Assembly (NCBI RefSeq): GCF_025311495.1
Contig: NZ_CP104398.1
Coordinates: forward strand, 1,922,001-1,986,000
DNA length: 64,000 nucleotides
Direction of reading: 5' to 3'
Source of the DNA: Limosilactobacillus oris
GTDB taxonomy: Bacteria; Bacillota; Bacilli; Lactobacillales; Lactobacillaceae
Below, one piece after another: positions 42,088 through 50,834 of this stretch. A program made the position numbers and the translations under genes. Each line of letters begins with the position of its first letter. Positions within the stretch are counted from its first letter, which is position 1. Under the pieces are notes generated by a model, which was given only the letters and a program-made list of their open reading frames with translations, did not search any database and was not told the DNA's origin.

Positions 42088-42945
42088 ATGCAAAAATTCT
42101 TTTCCAATCGTCGGTTGGTGATCATTGTGGTAATTCTGGTTGTTTGTTTTGGCCTTATGGCAGGATCAGTTACCCTCCGCAACCGGCGAAATACACCGCC
42201 ATTGATTCAGCAGTTTGGCAACGATATCGTTGGCTTTGCTGATAGTGCGGTTGCGCTACCGGTTAACTGGCTGCAAACCAGCTTCAGCTCGGTTAACGAT
42301 TTGATGAATACCTATTCGGAGAACCGTGAATTAAAGCAGCAAGTGACGGAATTGGCACAGACGAAGGTTCGGGACCAGACGCTTGCTCATGAGAATCAGC
42401 AATTGAAGCAGGAACTCAAGCTGGGAAAGTCGATGACTGATTATGATACTGTGACGGCGGCTGTGTTAACGCGGACCCCGTCGTCATGGCAGCAGCAGCT
42501 GGTCATTAACAAGGGCCAGTCCAGCGGGATCAAAAAGAATATGCCAGTGATGAGTGATGGTGGCCTGGTTGGCCGGATCGTGGAAGTCAACAAGACAAAT
42601 AGCAAGGTTGAGCTGCTCAGTGACACTAATGAAGCTTCAAGTCGCTTTGCGATTTCTATTGGCGGGAGCAGCGACCAACTCGTCAACGGGATTATCACTG
42701 GTTATAATGCCGACCGGAATGAATTAGTAATGGGCCAGGTCAGCTCCAAGGCGAAAATCAAGAAGGGGACCAAGGTCGTTACCAGTGGTATGGGTGGCGT
42801 TACTCCGAAGGGCCTCTATGTCGGGAAAGTTGCTCGAATCGGCAAGGATGATTACGGCCTTGCCCAGAAGGTGTACATTACGCCGGCCAGCAACTTTAAT
42901 GACATCAATATTGTTACCGTTGCGGAAAGTACTGCTCGGGAGTGA
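42088..42945 (+). CDS. mreC: Cell shape protein MreC
   Basis: The 285-residue protein has one membrane helix (LVIIVVILVVCFGLMAGSV) and a coiled coil (about residues 65-105, NDLMNTYSENRELKQQVTELAQTKVRDQTLAHENQQLKQEL). A beta-rich extracellular domain links the MreB filament to wall synthases. ATG 42088 with GGAGG upstream is the start. Its stop lies just before mreD, whose ribosome site is inside mreC. Confidence 0.95.
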   Translation: MQKFFSNRRLVIIVVILVVCFGLMAGSVTLRNRRNTPPLIQQFGNDIVGFADSAVALPVNWLQTSFSSVNDLMNTYSENRELKQQVTELAQTKVRDQTLAHENQQLKQELKLGKSMTDYDTVTAAVLTRTPSSWQQQLVINKGQSSGIKKNMPVMSDGGLVGRIVEVNKTNSKVELLSDTNEASSRFAISIGGSSDQLVNGIITGYNADRNELVMGQVSSKAKIKKGTKVVTSGMGGVTPKGLYVGKVARIGKDDYGLAQKVYITPASNFNDINIVTVAESTARE

Positions 42946-42950
42946 TTGCC

Positions 42951-43487
42951 ATGTACCGATTATCACGATTAAAGTATGTTTTCCCGCTTGGCCTGTTTGT
43001 CTGCCTTTTTCTTGATGGTTCACTGAGCCATGTTTGGGCACCACTGTTTTTCCGCTACCCGTATTCGATGGCGAGTGAGCTGGTTATTCTGTGGCTGGTC
43101 TTATCCTACTTCTTTGAAGATGGGATTGAGATTCCGCTGATCCCGTTTGCAATCGCGGCGGGGGTGGTTGCCGATGTTTATATATCGGGGATCCTGGGCT
43201 TATACATGGTCCTCTTTCCCTGCATCGTTGCGCTCACCAGGATGTTCGCCCATTATTTTACCCCGTCTTTTTTGACGAACATCATGATTTTCTTTGTTGA
43301 TCTCGTGGTGTTTGCGACGGTCAACTACTGGGCCTACTCCCTGATTGGGGTTACCAGTGTCGGCTTTGGTGACTACCTAGCATTCTCACTTGCACCGACC
43401 CTCGCGTTAAACCTTGTTTACTTTGTTGTCCTTTACTGGCCAATCCGGTCACTATATTCGTGGGCAACGACAGAAAAAACTATGTAA
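42951..43487 (+). CDS. mreD: Cell shape protein MreD
   Basis: The 178-residue membrane protein has five or six helices and the usual MreD start (YRLSRLKYVFPLGLFVCLFLDGSLS). It completes the MreBCD elongation complex. ATG 42951 is used because CGGGAG at the end of mreC lies 8 bases upstream; an overlapping GTG at 42942 lacks such spacing. Confidence 0.92.
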   Translation: MYRLSRLKYVFPLGLFVCLFLDGSLSHVWAPLFFRYPYSMASELVILWLVLSYFFEDGIEIPLIPFAIAAGVVADVYISGILGLYMVLFPCIVALTRMFAHYFTPSFLTNIMIFFVDLVVFATVNYWAYSLIGVTSVGFGDYLAFSLAPTLALNLVYFVVLYWPIRSLYSWATTEKTM

Positions 43488-43493
43488 ATTGGC

Positions 43494-43522
43494 TTGACAT
43501 TAAAATATAATGAGTGTAGTAT
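43494..43522 (+). promoter_or_regulatory. Promoter of the ABC transporter T-box transcript
   Basis: TTGACA (43494-43499) and TAGTAT (43517-43522) are 17 bases apart. Confidence 0.8.
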
Positions 43523-43529
43523 CATTTAC

Positions 43530-43797
43530 AATCAATAAAGCAAATGACAATGAACAGACTAGTAAAGTGCTTCTAGCAGCTAAGAGAGTCTAGGCTGGTG
43601 GGAATGGACCTGTTAAAGTACTTGAATCACATCTGTGAGTTGACCTTCTGAAGCCTAGTAGGTTGGTCCGGGGTCGCCCGTTACAGCACGGAGTTTATCA
43701 TAATGAACTCGCTAAGGCCAGTTACCGTGAGGGACTGGCAAGATGAGGTGGAACCGCGGAAACGCCCTCGGAGCCAAATTGGCTCGGGGGTGTTTTT
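43530..43797 (+). promoter_or_regulatory. T-box leader of the amino acid transporter (specifier perhaps CAC, His)
   Basis: The full-length leader has the T-box GAGGTGGAACCGCGG (43745-43759) and a terminator CCCTCGGAGCC/GGCTCGGGGG with TTTTTG (43763-43797). The specifier is tentatively CAC at 43628-43630 in TTGAATCACATC, by position relative to the leuS and valS leaders. Histidine-specific T-boxes before ABC transporters are known in Lactobacillales, so the operon may import histidine. Confidence 0.8.
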
Positions 43798-43799
43798 GT

Positions 43800-43926
43800 T
43801 TTCCAGCGAGGTGGGCGCAGACTTGATGAACTTACCGAGGCGGGTGCTGTGAAGCGGCCGCAAATTGAGGTGGTACCACGATTGATTCGTCCTCTAGGAT
43901 CCAGTTGGATTCTAGGGGACTTTTTG
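43800..43926 (+). promoter_or_regulatory. Second, partial T-box (antitermination part only)
   Basis: After the first terminator come a short stem region, GAGGTGGTACCACG (43867-43880) and a second terminator, GTCCTCTAGGATCC/GGATTCTAGGGGAC followed by five T (43889-43926). With only about 125 bases there is no room for a normal specifier stem I. Confidence 0.75.
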
Positions 43927-43966
43927 TTTAGGGCCATTTGCTGAACACGAGAAGGAGGATAATTAT

Positions 43967-44608
43967 ATGTCTTATATTTCATCAATTTTACCGTCATTAT
44001 TCCAGGGGGCGTCGCTGACCCTGCAAATCTTCTTCTGGACACTGATTGGCTCTTTGCCGCTAGGAATCCTTGTTAGTCTGGGCTTGATTTCTAAGATTCG
44101 CCCTCTCAAGTGGATCCTGGAAATTTATGTGTGGTTAATGCGGGGGACGCCGCTCCTACTGCAATTGATTTTTGTCTTCTATGGCCTGCCAATCATTGGA
44201 ATTGTCTTCCAACGTTATGACGCCGCTCTGGTAGCCTTTATCCTAAACTACGCTGCCTATTTCGCCGAAATCTTTCGGGGTGGGTTCCAGGCAATTGATG
44301 AAGGTCAATTTGAGGCGGCCCGGGTATTGCGGTTAAGCTATTGGCAAACCCTGCGCAAGATTGTGATTCCCCAAGTGGTCAAGATCGTCATCCCGTCCAT
44401 TGGTAATGAAGTAATCAACTTGGTGAAGGATTCATCACTGGTTTACGTAATTGGCCTGGGCGACCTGTTACGGGCCGGGAACGTCGCCACTTCACGGGAT
44501 GTCACCCTGCTGCCGTTACTGCTGGTCGGCTTGATCTACCTAATTTTAGTTGGGATCTGCACGTTGATATTGCGGAAGGTTGAACAACGCTACGCATACT
44601 TTAAGTAG
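43967..44608 (+). CDS. Polar amino acid ABC transporter permease
   Basis: The 213-residue HisM/GlnP-type permease has five or so helices. The family's EAA loop is near residue 105 (EAARVLRLSYWQTLRKIVIPQ), where the ATPase docks. The early segment WLMRGTPLLLQLIFVFYGLP is characteristic of polar amino acid permeases. One permease only is encoded, so it probably forms a homodimer. It is the first gene after the tandem T-box leader. Confidence 0.93.
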   Translation: MSYISSILPSLFQGASLTLQIFFWTLIGSLPLGILVSLGLISKIRPLKWILEIYVWLMRGTPLLLQLIFVFYGLPIIGIVFQRYDAALVAFILNYAAYFAEIFRGGFQAIDEGQFEAARVLRLSYWQTLRKIVIPQVVKIVIPSIGNEVINLVKDSSLVYVIGLGDLLRAGNVATSRDVTLLPLLLVGLIYLILVGICTLILRKVEQRYAYFK

Positions 44609-44619
44609 GAGGAATTGCA

Positions 44620-45294
44620 ATGTTAGAAGTTAAGAATTTAACGAAGAGTTTTGGCAACCGGGTCATCTTGGACAACGTTAACTTGACGGTAAAAGATGGC
44701 GAAATTTTAAGCATTGTCGGTCCTTCTGGAGCCGGGAAGACGACCCTGCTTCGTTGCATCACTGGTTTGGAAACGGCAGATAGCGGGCAGTTTTTGGTCG
44801 ACGGCCAGCCCTTTGATCCTCAGGGGAGTAAGGACACGGACCGGGTGATCGGGGTAGTCTTTCAGGACTACAACCTTTTTCCTAACTTATCCGTTATGGA
44901 GAATATTACCCTTGCCCCGACGATGGTTCTGAAGAAGGATACAGCGGCGGCAGTCAAGGACGCTAAGGTTCTCTTAGAAGAGCTGGGATTGAGTACGAAG
45001 GGTGACCTCTACCCCTACCAGCTATCTGGCGGACAGAAGCAGCGGGTCGCCATTGCCCGGGCACTGGCAATGAAACCGAAAATTCTCTGCTACGATGAAC
45101 CAACTTCAGCGTTGGATCCCAACCTGCGGCAAGAAGTAGCCAAAATCATTTTGGGGCTGAAGAAGGACGGGATGACCCAACTGGTAGTTACCCACGATTT
45201 TGACTTTGCTGATACGATTGCGGACGATATTTTGAAGGTGCAGGCCCTTGATAAGGCTGTAAACCAGGTAGAAGATCTGGGTAAGGACGCTTAA
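44620..45294 (+). CDS. Polar amino acid ABC transporter ATPase
   Basis: The 224-residue ATPase has Walker A GPSGAGKTTLL (about residues 33-43), a Q-loop near VVFQDYNLFPNLSV, the signature LSGGQKQRVAIARAL (about residue 134), Walker B ILCYDEPTSALDP and the switch His in VVTHD. It powers the permease encoded 11 bases upstream. AGGAGG precedes the ATG. Confidence 0.95.
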   Translation: MLEVKNLTKSFGNRVILDNVNLTVKDGEILSIVGPSGAGKTTLLRCITGLETADSGQFLVDGQPFDPQGSKDTDRVIGVVFQDYNLFPNLSVMENITLAPTMVLKKDTAAAVKDAKVLLEELGLSTKGDLYPYQLSGGQKQRVAIARALAMKPKILCYDEPTSALDPNLRQEVAKIILGLKKDGMTQLVVTHDFDFADTIADDILKVQALDKAVNQVEDLGKDA

Positions 45295-45315
45295 AAAGAA
45301 AAGAGGAAGAGGCAT

Positions 45316-46164
45316 ATGAAAAAGGTTAAGGCAATCTGGCTGTTGCTGATCCTGCTGATCCCCACTTTCTTGCTGGGGGGCTGCGAGAGTGTTACGACCC
45401 GGGCCAATACGCAGGATACCTGGTCGCGGATTGAGCGCCGTAAAAAAGTGGTGATTGGCCTAGATGATAGCTTTGTGCCGATGGGCTTTCGCGAAAAGAA
45501 CGGTAAGCTGGTTGGCTATGATGTGGACCTTGCGAAGGCAGTCTTTAAGCTGTATGGGATTAAGGCTGATTTTCAGACCATTGACTGGTCAATGAAAGAG
45601 ACCGAGTTGAAGAACGGGACGATTGACCTGCTGTGGAATGGTTATTCCATAAATCCGAGCCGGGAAAAGAAAGTTGCCTTTAGCCGGCCATACCTAGACA
45701 ACCGGCAGGTCCTGGTAACGAAAAAGAGCAGCCACATTGACGGCTTGAGTGGGATGGCTGGTAAGTCGCTGGGGGTCCAAAATGGGTCTACTGGGGCGGC
45801 GGTTCTGGATGCTAAGCCTAAGCTGTTAAAGGATAAAATTAAAAATAAGTCTGCGGTCCTCTATGATACCTTCCCGGATGCCTTCATTGACCTCAATGCT
45901 AACCGGATTCAGGGCATCCTAATGGATCAGGTGTATGCCGACTATTACGTTGACCACCAGAAGGACAAGAATGCTTATCAGGTTTATGAGAGCAAGCAGC
46001 TGCCGGCAGAATACTTTGGTGTTGGGATGCGGAAAGGTGACAAGACCCTCCGCAAGAAAATCAACCAGGGCTTAGGCCGCCTGCAAAAGGATGGTCAGCT
46101 CCGGCAGATTAATGAAAAGTGGTTTGGCAAGGACAGTAACTTCCTGGGCCCAGATAGTGAATAG
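45316..46164 (+). CDS. Amino acid-binding lipoprotein of the ABC transporter
   Basis: The 282-residue protein has a signal peptide with lipobox LGGC (about Cys24) and a class F-type substrate-binding domain: KKVVIGLDDSFVPMGFREKNGKLVGYDVDLAKAVFKLYG, then TELKNGTIDLLWNGYSINPSREKKVAFSRPYLDNRQVLV. It captures the amino acid outside the cell for the two genes upstream. The substrate is undecided between histidine (T-box hint) and other polar amino acids. Confidence 0.93.
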   Translation: MKKVKAIWLLLILLIPTFLLGGCESVTTRANTQDTWSRIERRKKVVIGLDDSFVPMGFREKNGKLVGYDVDLAKAVFKLYGIKADFQTIDWSMKETELKNGTIDLLWNGYSINPSREKKVAFSRPYLDNRQVLVTKKSSHIDGLSGMAGKSLGVQNGSTGAAVLDAKPKLLKDKIKNKSAVLYDTFPDAFIDLNANRIQGILMDQVYADYYVDHQKDKNAYQVYESKQLPAEYFGVGMRKGDKTLRKKINQGLGRLQKDGQLRQINEKWFGKDSNFLGPDSE

Positions 46165-46187
46165 GAATAGGCCTATCAATTCGAAAA

Positions 46188-46232
46188 AACGACCTCCAGA
46201 GTTTGGCAGCTGCCGACTCTGGGGGTCGCTTT
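46188..46232 (+). terminator. Terminator of the transporter operon
   Basis: GACCTCCAGAGT pairs with ACTCTGGGGGTC (one G-U pair) around an inner GGCAGCTGCC palindrome; the T run after it is short. Confidence 0.65.
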
Positions 46233-46326
46233 ATGCTCATCGCGGCGGCAGTTTGAATTTGCCTAGCAGATAACGTATCATTAACCCGTATGGAATGGAG
46301 TATTTTGGATAGGAAGGATGATATTC

Positions 46327-47580
46327 ATGCGGTATCAATTAACTGATGGGGTCAATTTAGAAGTAATCCCTACGAACAAATTCAATATGAACCAGATCCT
46401 AATTAACTTTGCTACGCCGCAAACGGCAGACAATGCAACGGCGCGGAACCTGTTAGCCAACTTACTCGAGACAAGTACGAACAAGTACCCGACGCAGACT
46501 GAACTGGCTGACCAGTTAGCAAAGATGTACGGGGCATACGTCAACATGGGGGTTAGCCGGGTCGGCCGGCTGCACTGTGTTCGCCTGAAGGCCAGCTTTG
46601 TCAATAATGAGCTGGCTAATGAGGACCTGTTCCAACAACTGCTAGCTTTGATCCAGGAAATGCTGTTTAACCCGCTGGTCAGCGATAACCAATTTGATGA
46701 GGCAACGTTTGCGCGGCAGGCAGTTAACTTGCAGAGCACCATCAAGGGCTACTATGACGACAAGCAGTTTTGGGCGGCTCGCCGCCTGCTGGACCTTTAC
46801 TACCGTGATGACTCGGTAATGAAGATTCCGAGTTTTGGCCGGACCCAGGCGGTTAGTCAACTGACACCCGCCAGCGTTTACCAGACCTACCAGCGGATGC
46901 TGGCTAACGACCGGGTCGACATCTTCTTCCTGGGGAATATTGATGAAGAACAGGTGAAGCAGGCGTTTGCTCAGCTGCCGTTTACGCCCCGACCGAATGC
47001 CGATGCGCAGCCGGAAATTCTTTACCACCAGCCGCTCTACCGGCAGGTTCAACGGCAGGTGGAATATCAACCGGTCAGCCAGGCAAAACTCAACATTGGT
47101 TACCAGTTACCACTGTATAGCGGTACGGAGCTATATTACGCCGGGATTGTCTTTAACGACCTCTTTGGGGGTAGCCCCTTTTCCAAACTTTACGTTAATA
47201 TCCGTGAACAGGCAGGATTGGCTTATTACGCAGCTAGCCGGTTAATGCCGTTTAATGGGCTCCTGAGTGTCCAGTCAGGGATTGATTCCAGGCGGACAGC
47301 CCAGGTCGAGGGGTTGATTGACAGCCAGTTAGCAGACCTGCAAGCGGGCCGTTTTAGTACGGAACGGTTTACGGAGGTGCAGAATGGGCTAGCTAACCAG
47401 TACCTGTCGAGTAATGACCTCGCTGGAAACATTCTTGGCCGGCGACTGACTAACCAGCTCTTAGGCTTGCCTAATCAGGACGAGGCGGCCGCAATTCATG
47501 CGGTTACCCGTGAGCAAGTGGTGGCGGTTGCCAAAATGATGAAAAAGCAAGCGGTATACTTATTAAGTGGTGAGAATTAA
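46327..47580 (+). CDS. ymfF: M16 peptidase homologue, YmfF type (inactive)
   Basis: The 417-residue protein has the two-domain M16 fold. Where active members carry HxxEH it reads LLANLLETS (about residues 43-51), so it lacks zinc ligands and is probably the non-catalytic half of a heterodimer. The C-terminal half keeps the FGGSPFSKLYVNIREQAGLAYYA motif that closes the substrate chamber. The active partner ymfH follows by 5 bases. ATG 46327 is chosen for its GGAAGGA spacing. Confidence 0.85.
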   Translation: MRYQLTDGVNLEVIPTNKFNMNQILINFATPQTADNATARNLLANLLETSTNKYPTQTELADQLAKMYGAYVNMGVSRVGRLHCVRLKASFVNNELANEDLFQQLLALIQEMLFNPLVSDNQFDEATFARQAVNLQSTIKGYYDDKQFWAARRLLDLYYRDDSVMKIPSFGRTQAVSQLTPASVYQTYQRMLANDRVDIFFLGNIDEEQVKQAFAQLPFTPRPNADAQPEILYHQPLYRQVQRQVEYQPVSQAKLNIGYQLPLYSGTELYYAGIVFNDLFGGSPFSKLYVNIREQAGLAYYAASRLMPFNGLLSVQSGIDSRRTAQVEGLIDSQLADLQAGRFSTERFTEVQNGLANQYLSSNDLAGNILGRRLTNQLLGLPNQDEAAAIHAVTREQVVAVAKMMKKQAVYLLSGEN

Positions 47581-47585
47581 ACTAA

Positions 47586-48884
47586 ATGGAGAATTATCTT
47601 TATCGTGAATTTAACCGGTCTGTCTACCGGGAAACACTGGCAAATGGTTTACGGGTGGAGTTGATGCCGATGGCGGGATTTAACAAAACCTATGCGATTA
47701 TGACCACCGATTTTGGCTCGGTTAATAACCACTTTATCCCCTACCAGGGGGACGAAGCGGTCCGGGTGCCCGACGGAACAGCCCATTTTTTAGAACATAA
47801 GCTCTTTGAAAAGCAGGACCACGACGCTTTCGACCTCTTCGGCGAGTTGGGGGCAGACGCGAACGCCTTTACCAGTTTTACCCAGACTAGCTACCTCTTT
47901 TCGACGACGAGCCGCCTGCACGAGAACCTCGACGTCCTCCTCGACTTTGTGCAGGAGCCTTACTTTACGGAGCAGATGGTGGCAAAGGAACAGGGAATTA
48001 TCGGGCAGGAAATTCAAATGTACAATGATGACCCGGGCTGGCGGCTTTACTTGGGGATGCTCGGCAACCTGTACCCGCATGACCCGATGCGGATTGATAT
48101 TGCCGGAACCGTCGAGTCGATTCGGCAGATTACGCCGTCGACGTTAATGGAATGCTACCGGACTTTTTACCAGCCAGGTAATATGACCCTGCTGCTGGTG
48201 GGGAAGCTAGAACCGGCCCAAACCATGACGTGGATTAAAGCCAACCAGCAGCGCCGGTCATTTGCCGCTCAGGAGGCCCCGCAGCGTCTGTTTGAACTGA
48301 CTAATCCTACTGGTCACGACGTAATTCCGTTCCGTTCTTTGACAATGAACGTTTCCCGCCCGAAAATCATGGTAGGAGTTCGGGGTACGAAGACCTTTGC
48401 TAACGGTCGCGACCGCTTGAAGTATAAGCTGGCGGTGGACCTGTTATTGGATATGCTACTTGATGACACTTCGGCCAACTACCTGCGCCTCTATGATAAG
48501 GGGATCATTGATGATTCTTTCGGCTATAGCTATGATATGCAGCGGGGCTTTGACTTTGCGACGATCAGCACGAATACCGAGCAGCTGGAAGAGTTTGCGG
48601 ATGAAGTGATGGTGATTTTAGAAAATGCCGACCAGGAGCTGGAACAGGCAGCCGACCGGTTTGCTGGAGTAAAGCGGGCTGAAGTGGGCCGCTTGATTAG
48701 CCTGCTTGATTCTCCCGAGGCGGTAGGGAATCGCTATGCTGGCCGCCTCTATGATGATGCTAACCTGATGGATGAAATTCGTCTCTTGCAGGAGCTGGAG
48801 CTGGCTGACCTGCACCAAGCAGCAACCGACTTCATTGTGCCCCAGGCGATGTCAGTCTACCAAATCGTTCCCCAGCACCAGTAA
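47586..48884 (+). CDS. ymfH: M16 zinc peptidase, YmfH type
   Basis: The 432-residue partner has the inverted zinc motif HFLEHKLFE (about residues 68-76: His, Glu, His) and a downstream Glu in MVAKEQGIIGQEIQMYND. It is therefore the catalytic half of a YmfF-YmfH pair. The substrate in lactobacilli is unknown; related pairs process small peptides. The pair stands before rodZ and pgsA in most Firmicutes. Confidence 0.88.
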   Translation: MENYLYREFNRSVYRETLANGLRVELMPMAGFNKTYAIMTTDFGSVNNHFIPYQGDEAVRVPDGTAHFLEHKLFEKQDHDAFDLFGELGADANAFTSFTQTSYLFSTTSRLHENLDVLLDFVQEPYFTEQMVAKEQGIIGQEIQMYNDDPGWRLYLGMLGNLYPHDPMRIDIAGTVESIRQITPSTLMECYRTFYQPGNMTLLLVGKLEPAQTMTWIKANQQRRSFAAQEAPQRLFELTNPTGHDVIPFRSLTMNVSRPKIMVGVRGTKTFANGRDRLKYKLAVDLLLDMLLDDTSANYLRLYDKGIIDDSFGYSYDMQRGFDFATISTNTEQLEEFADEVMVILENADQELEQAADRFAGVKRAEVGRLISLLDSPEAVGNRYAGRLYDDANLMDEIRLLQELELADLHQAATDFIVPQAMSVYQIVPQHQ

Positions 48885-48970
48885 ATAAATATTTTCTTAA
48901 CTTTCACCTGGCAGGCGGCATGATATAATTATCCAGTGAGTAAAACTAAGAGATTAATGGAGATAAGATA

Positions 48971-50062
48971 ATGAGTGAAAACGACAGCGAACAACAAATT
49001 CAAATTGGTAAAAAGCTGCGGGAGGCCCGGCAAGCGAAAGGCTACACATTAGACGACCTTCAACAAATCACGAAGATTCAGAAGCGGTACTTGATTGCAA
49101 TTGAGGATGAAAAATTCGATGAATTGCCAGGTGATTTTTATGTCCGTGCCTTTATCAAGCAGTACGCCAATACGGTTGGCTTAGATGGTAAAGAACTGCT
49201 GCGGGAGTACGATGATGACCTGCCTGAAGCAAAGACGGCGGAATACTCTGACCATATTTCCCAAGCAGTGGAAACACGGGCTAGCCAGCGTAAGACCGTC
49301 AGCAATAGTGTTTCCAAAGCGCGCCAATATTTGCCAACGGTTATCATTGCCTGTGTAATCGTGGTTGTTTTGGCGGCAATCTGGATTACCGCGATTGCAC
49401 GGAGCCATCGTGATTCTTCGACGCGGATTGACAATAGTTCCGTATCCGTTTCTGGTGAAAGCCGGAAAAAGGCATCGTCTGCTAAGAAGACCTCGACTAA
49501 AACCAGCACGGCAAAGCTGAAACTGACGGAGCAAAGTCGGACCGCAACTGCCGTTACCTATACCGCTGGCAAGCTAAATAAGGCTGTTAACCTGGATGTG
49601 CAGACAAGCGGCAGTTCGACGGTTCGGGCCGTGGCAAATAACACTGACACCCTCTTGAGCCGGACTTTGACCGCTAACGGGAAGAGCAGTGTCAAGGTTG
49701 CCAAGGGAACGACTTCCCTGGTGATCACCGTTACTAATCCGGCGGTTACGACCATTAAAATTGGTGGGCGGACCATTAACTTTACCAATAGCGGAAAGGC
49801 CCAAACGACGCGGACGATTACCATCAACTTTGGTAGCCAGACCGCCAGCTCTTCAAGCACTAATAATACGACCGTGAATAATGGTCAACGGACCACCACT
49901 AACAATACGACGACTGCGGTCAACCGGTCGGCAACAACCAACTCCACCACGACGGGAACGTCAAATGCCACGACTGCTAACCGTCAGCAGACGACTACGA
50001 CCCCGACGACTGGTAATCAGGGAACTACTACTACCGGTGGCCAGCAAACCACCACACGTTAA
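48971..50062 (+). CDS. RodZ-like membrane-anchored HTH protein
   Basis: The 363-residue protein has an N-terminal Xre/RodZ-type helix-turn-helix (IGKKLREARQAKGYTLDDLQQITKIQKRYLIAIED, about residues 12-46), one membrane helix near residue 120 (LPTVIIACVIVVVLAAIWI), and an extracellular beta-domain. The 70-residue Thr/Asn/Gln-rich tail ends TTTTGGQQTTTR. RodZ links MreB to the wall machinery. The low-complexity tail may be glycosylated or span the wall. Confidence 0.88.
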   Translation: MSENDSEQQIQIGKKLREARQAKGYTLDDLQQITKIQKRYLIAIEDEKFDELPGDFYVRAFIKQYANTVGLDGKELLREYDDDLPEAKTAEYSDHISQAVETRASQRKTVSNSVSKARQYLPTVIIACVIVVVLAAIWITAIARSHRDSSTRIDNSSVSVSGESRKKASSAKKTSTKTSTAKLKLTEQSRTATAVTYTAGKLNKAVNLDVQTSGSSTVRAVANNTDTLLSRTLTANGKSSVKVAKGTTSLVITVTNPAVTTIKIGGRTINFTNSGKAQTTRTITINFGSQTASSSSTNNTTVNNGQRTTTNNTTTAVNRSATTNSTTTGTSNATTANRQQTTTTPTTGNQGTTTTGGQQTTTR

Positions 50063-50080
50063 TCCAGGGAGGACGAGCTT

Positions 50081-50665
50081 TTGAATTTACCTAACAAACT
50101 AACCGTTGTACGATTAATAATTATTCCCTTCTTCCTGATTTTAATGGTGGTGCCCTTTGCCTGGGGTAGCGTGACCTTTTGGGGAGCGACGATTCCCGTG
50201 GCCCAGCTGATTGCCGCAATCCTGTTCATTGCGGCGACCATTACTGACAACTTAGATGGGCGGATCGCCCGGAAACATCACCTGGTGACGAACTTCGGTA
50301 AATTTACCGATCCCCTAGCAGATAAGCTGCTCGTAATGACTGCCTTTATCGTTTTGACTGGCAGTCAGGTAGTGCCTGCCTGGGTCACCACGATCATCAT
50401 TTGGCGGGAACTTTCAGTAACCGGTCTGCGGTTGCTGTTGGTAGAACAGGATGGTACGGTTTTAGCTGCAAAGATGCCTGGAAAAATTAAGACGACGACG
50501 CAGTTTATCGCAATTATCTTCTTGCTGCTAAACAACGTTATTTTTGCCATCTGGAATATTCCGTTTGGTCAAATTATGTTGTACATCTGTCTGTTCTTCA
50601 CCATTTACTCTGGAGTTGACTACTTCATCCAGGGCCGGGGTGTGTTCTCGGACGGCTTTAAGTAA
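50081..50665 (+). CDS. pgsA: CDP-diacylglycerol-glycerol-3-phosphate 3-phosphatidyltransferase
   Basis: This integral membrane enzyme makes phosphatidylglycerol phosphate. The 194-residue protein starts at TTG with GGGAGG upstream. It has the CDP-alcohol transferase motif DNLDGRIARKHHLVTNFGKFTDPLADK (D-x2-DG-x2-AR-x8-G-x3-D-x3-D; about residues 62-88) and several helices. It normally precedes cinA-recA in Firmicutes. Confidence 0.95.
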   Translation: MNLPNKLTVVRLIIIPFFLILMVVPFAWGSVTFWGATIPVAQLIAAILFIAATITDNLDGRIARKHHLVTNFGKFTDPLADKLLVMTAFIVLTGSQVVPAWVTTIIIWRELSVTGLRLLLVEQDGTVLAAKMPGKIKTTTQFIAIIFLLLNNVIFAIWNIPFGQIMLYICLFFTIYSGVDYFIQGRGVFSDGFK

Positions 50666-50715
50666 ACAAGGATAACGCAACGGCGTGCCATTGCTGCTCA
50701 GGCAGGGGATGCCGA

Positions 50716-50768
50716 TGGGAGCGGGGACCGAACTAGGAAGGGCTAGTTCCGCCCCACTCCTTTTTTGC
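50716..50768 (+). terminator. pgsA terminator
   Basis: GGAGCGGGG and GAACTAG pair with CTAGTTC and CCCC-CTCC arms, followed by TTTTTT. Confidence 0.75.
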
Positions 50769-50834
50769 CTTTTTTAACAGTTTTCGTGCATTTACGGGTA
50801 AAGGCCGTGTTTAAATAATTAGGAGGATACTGAC

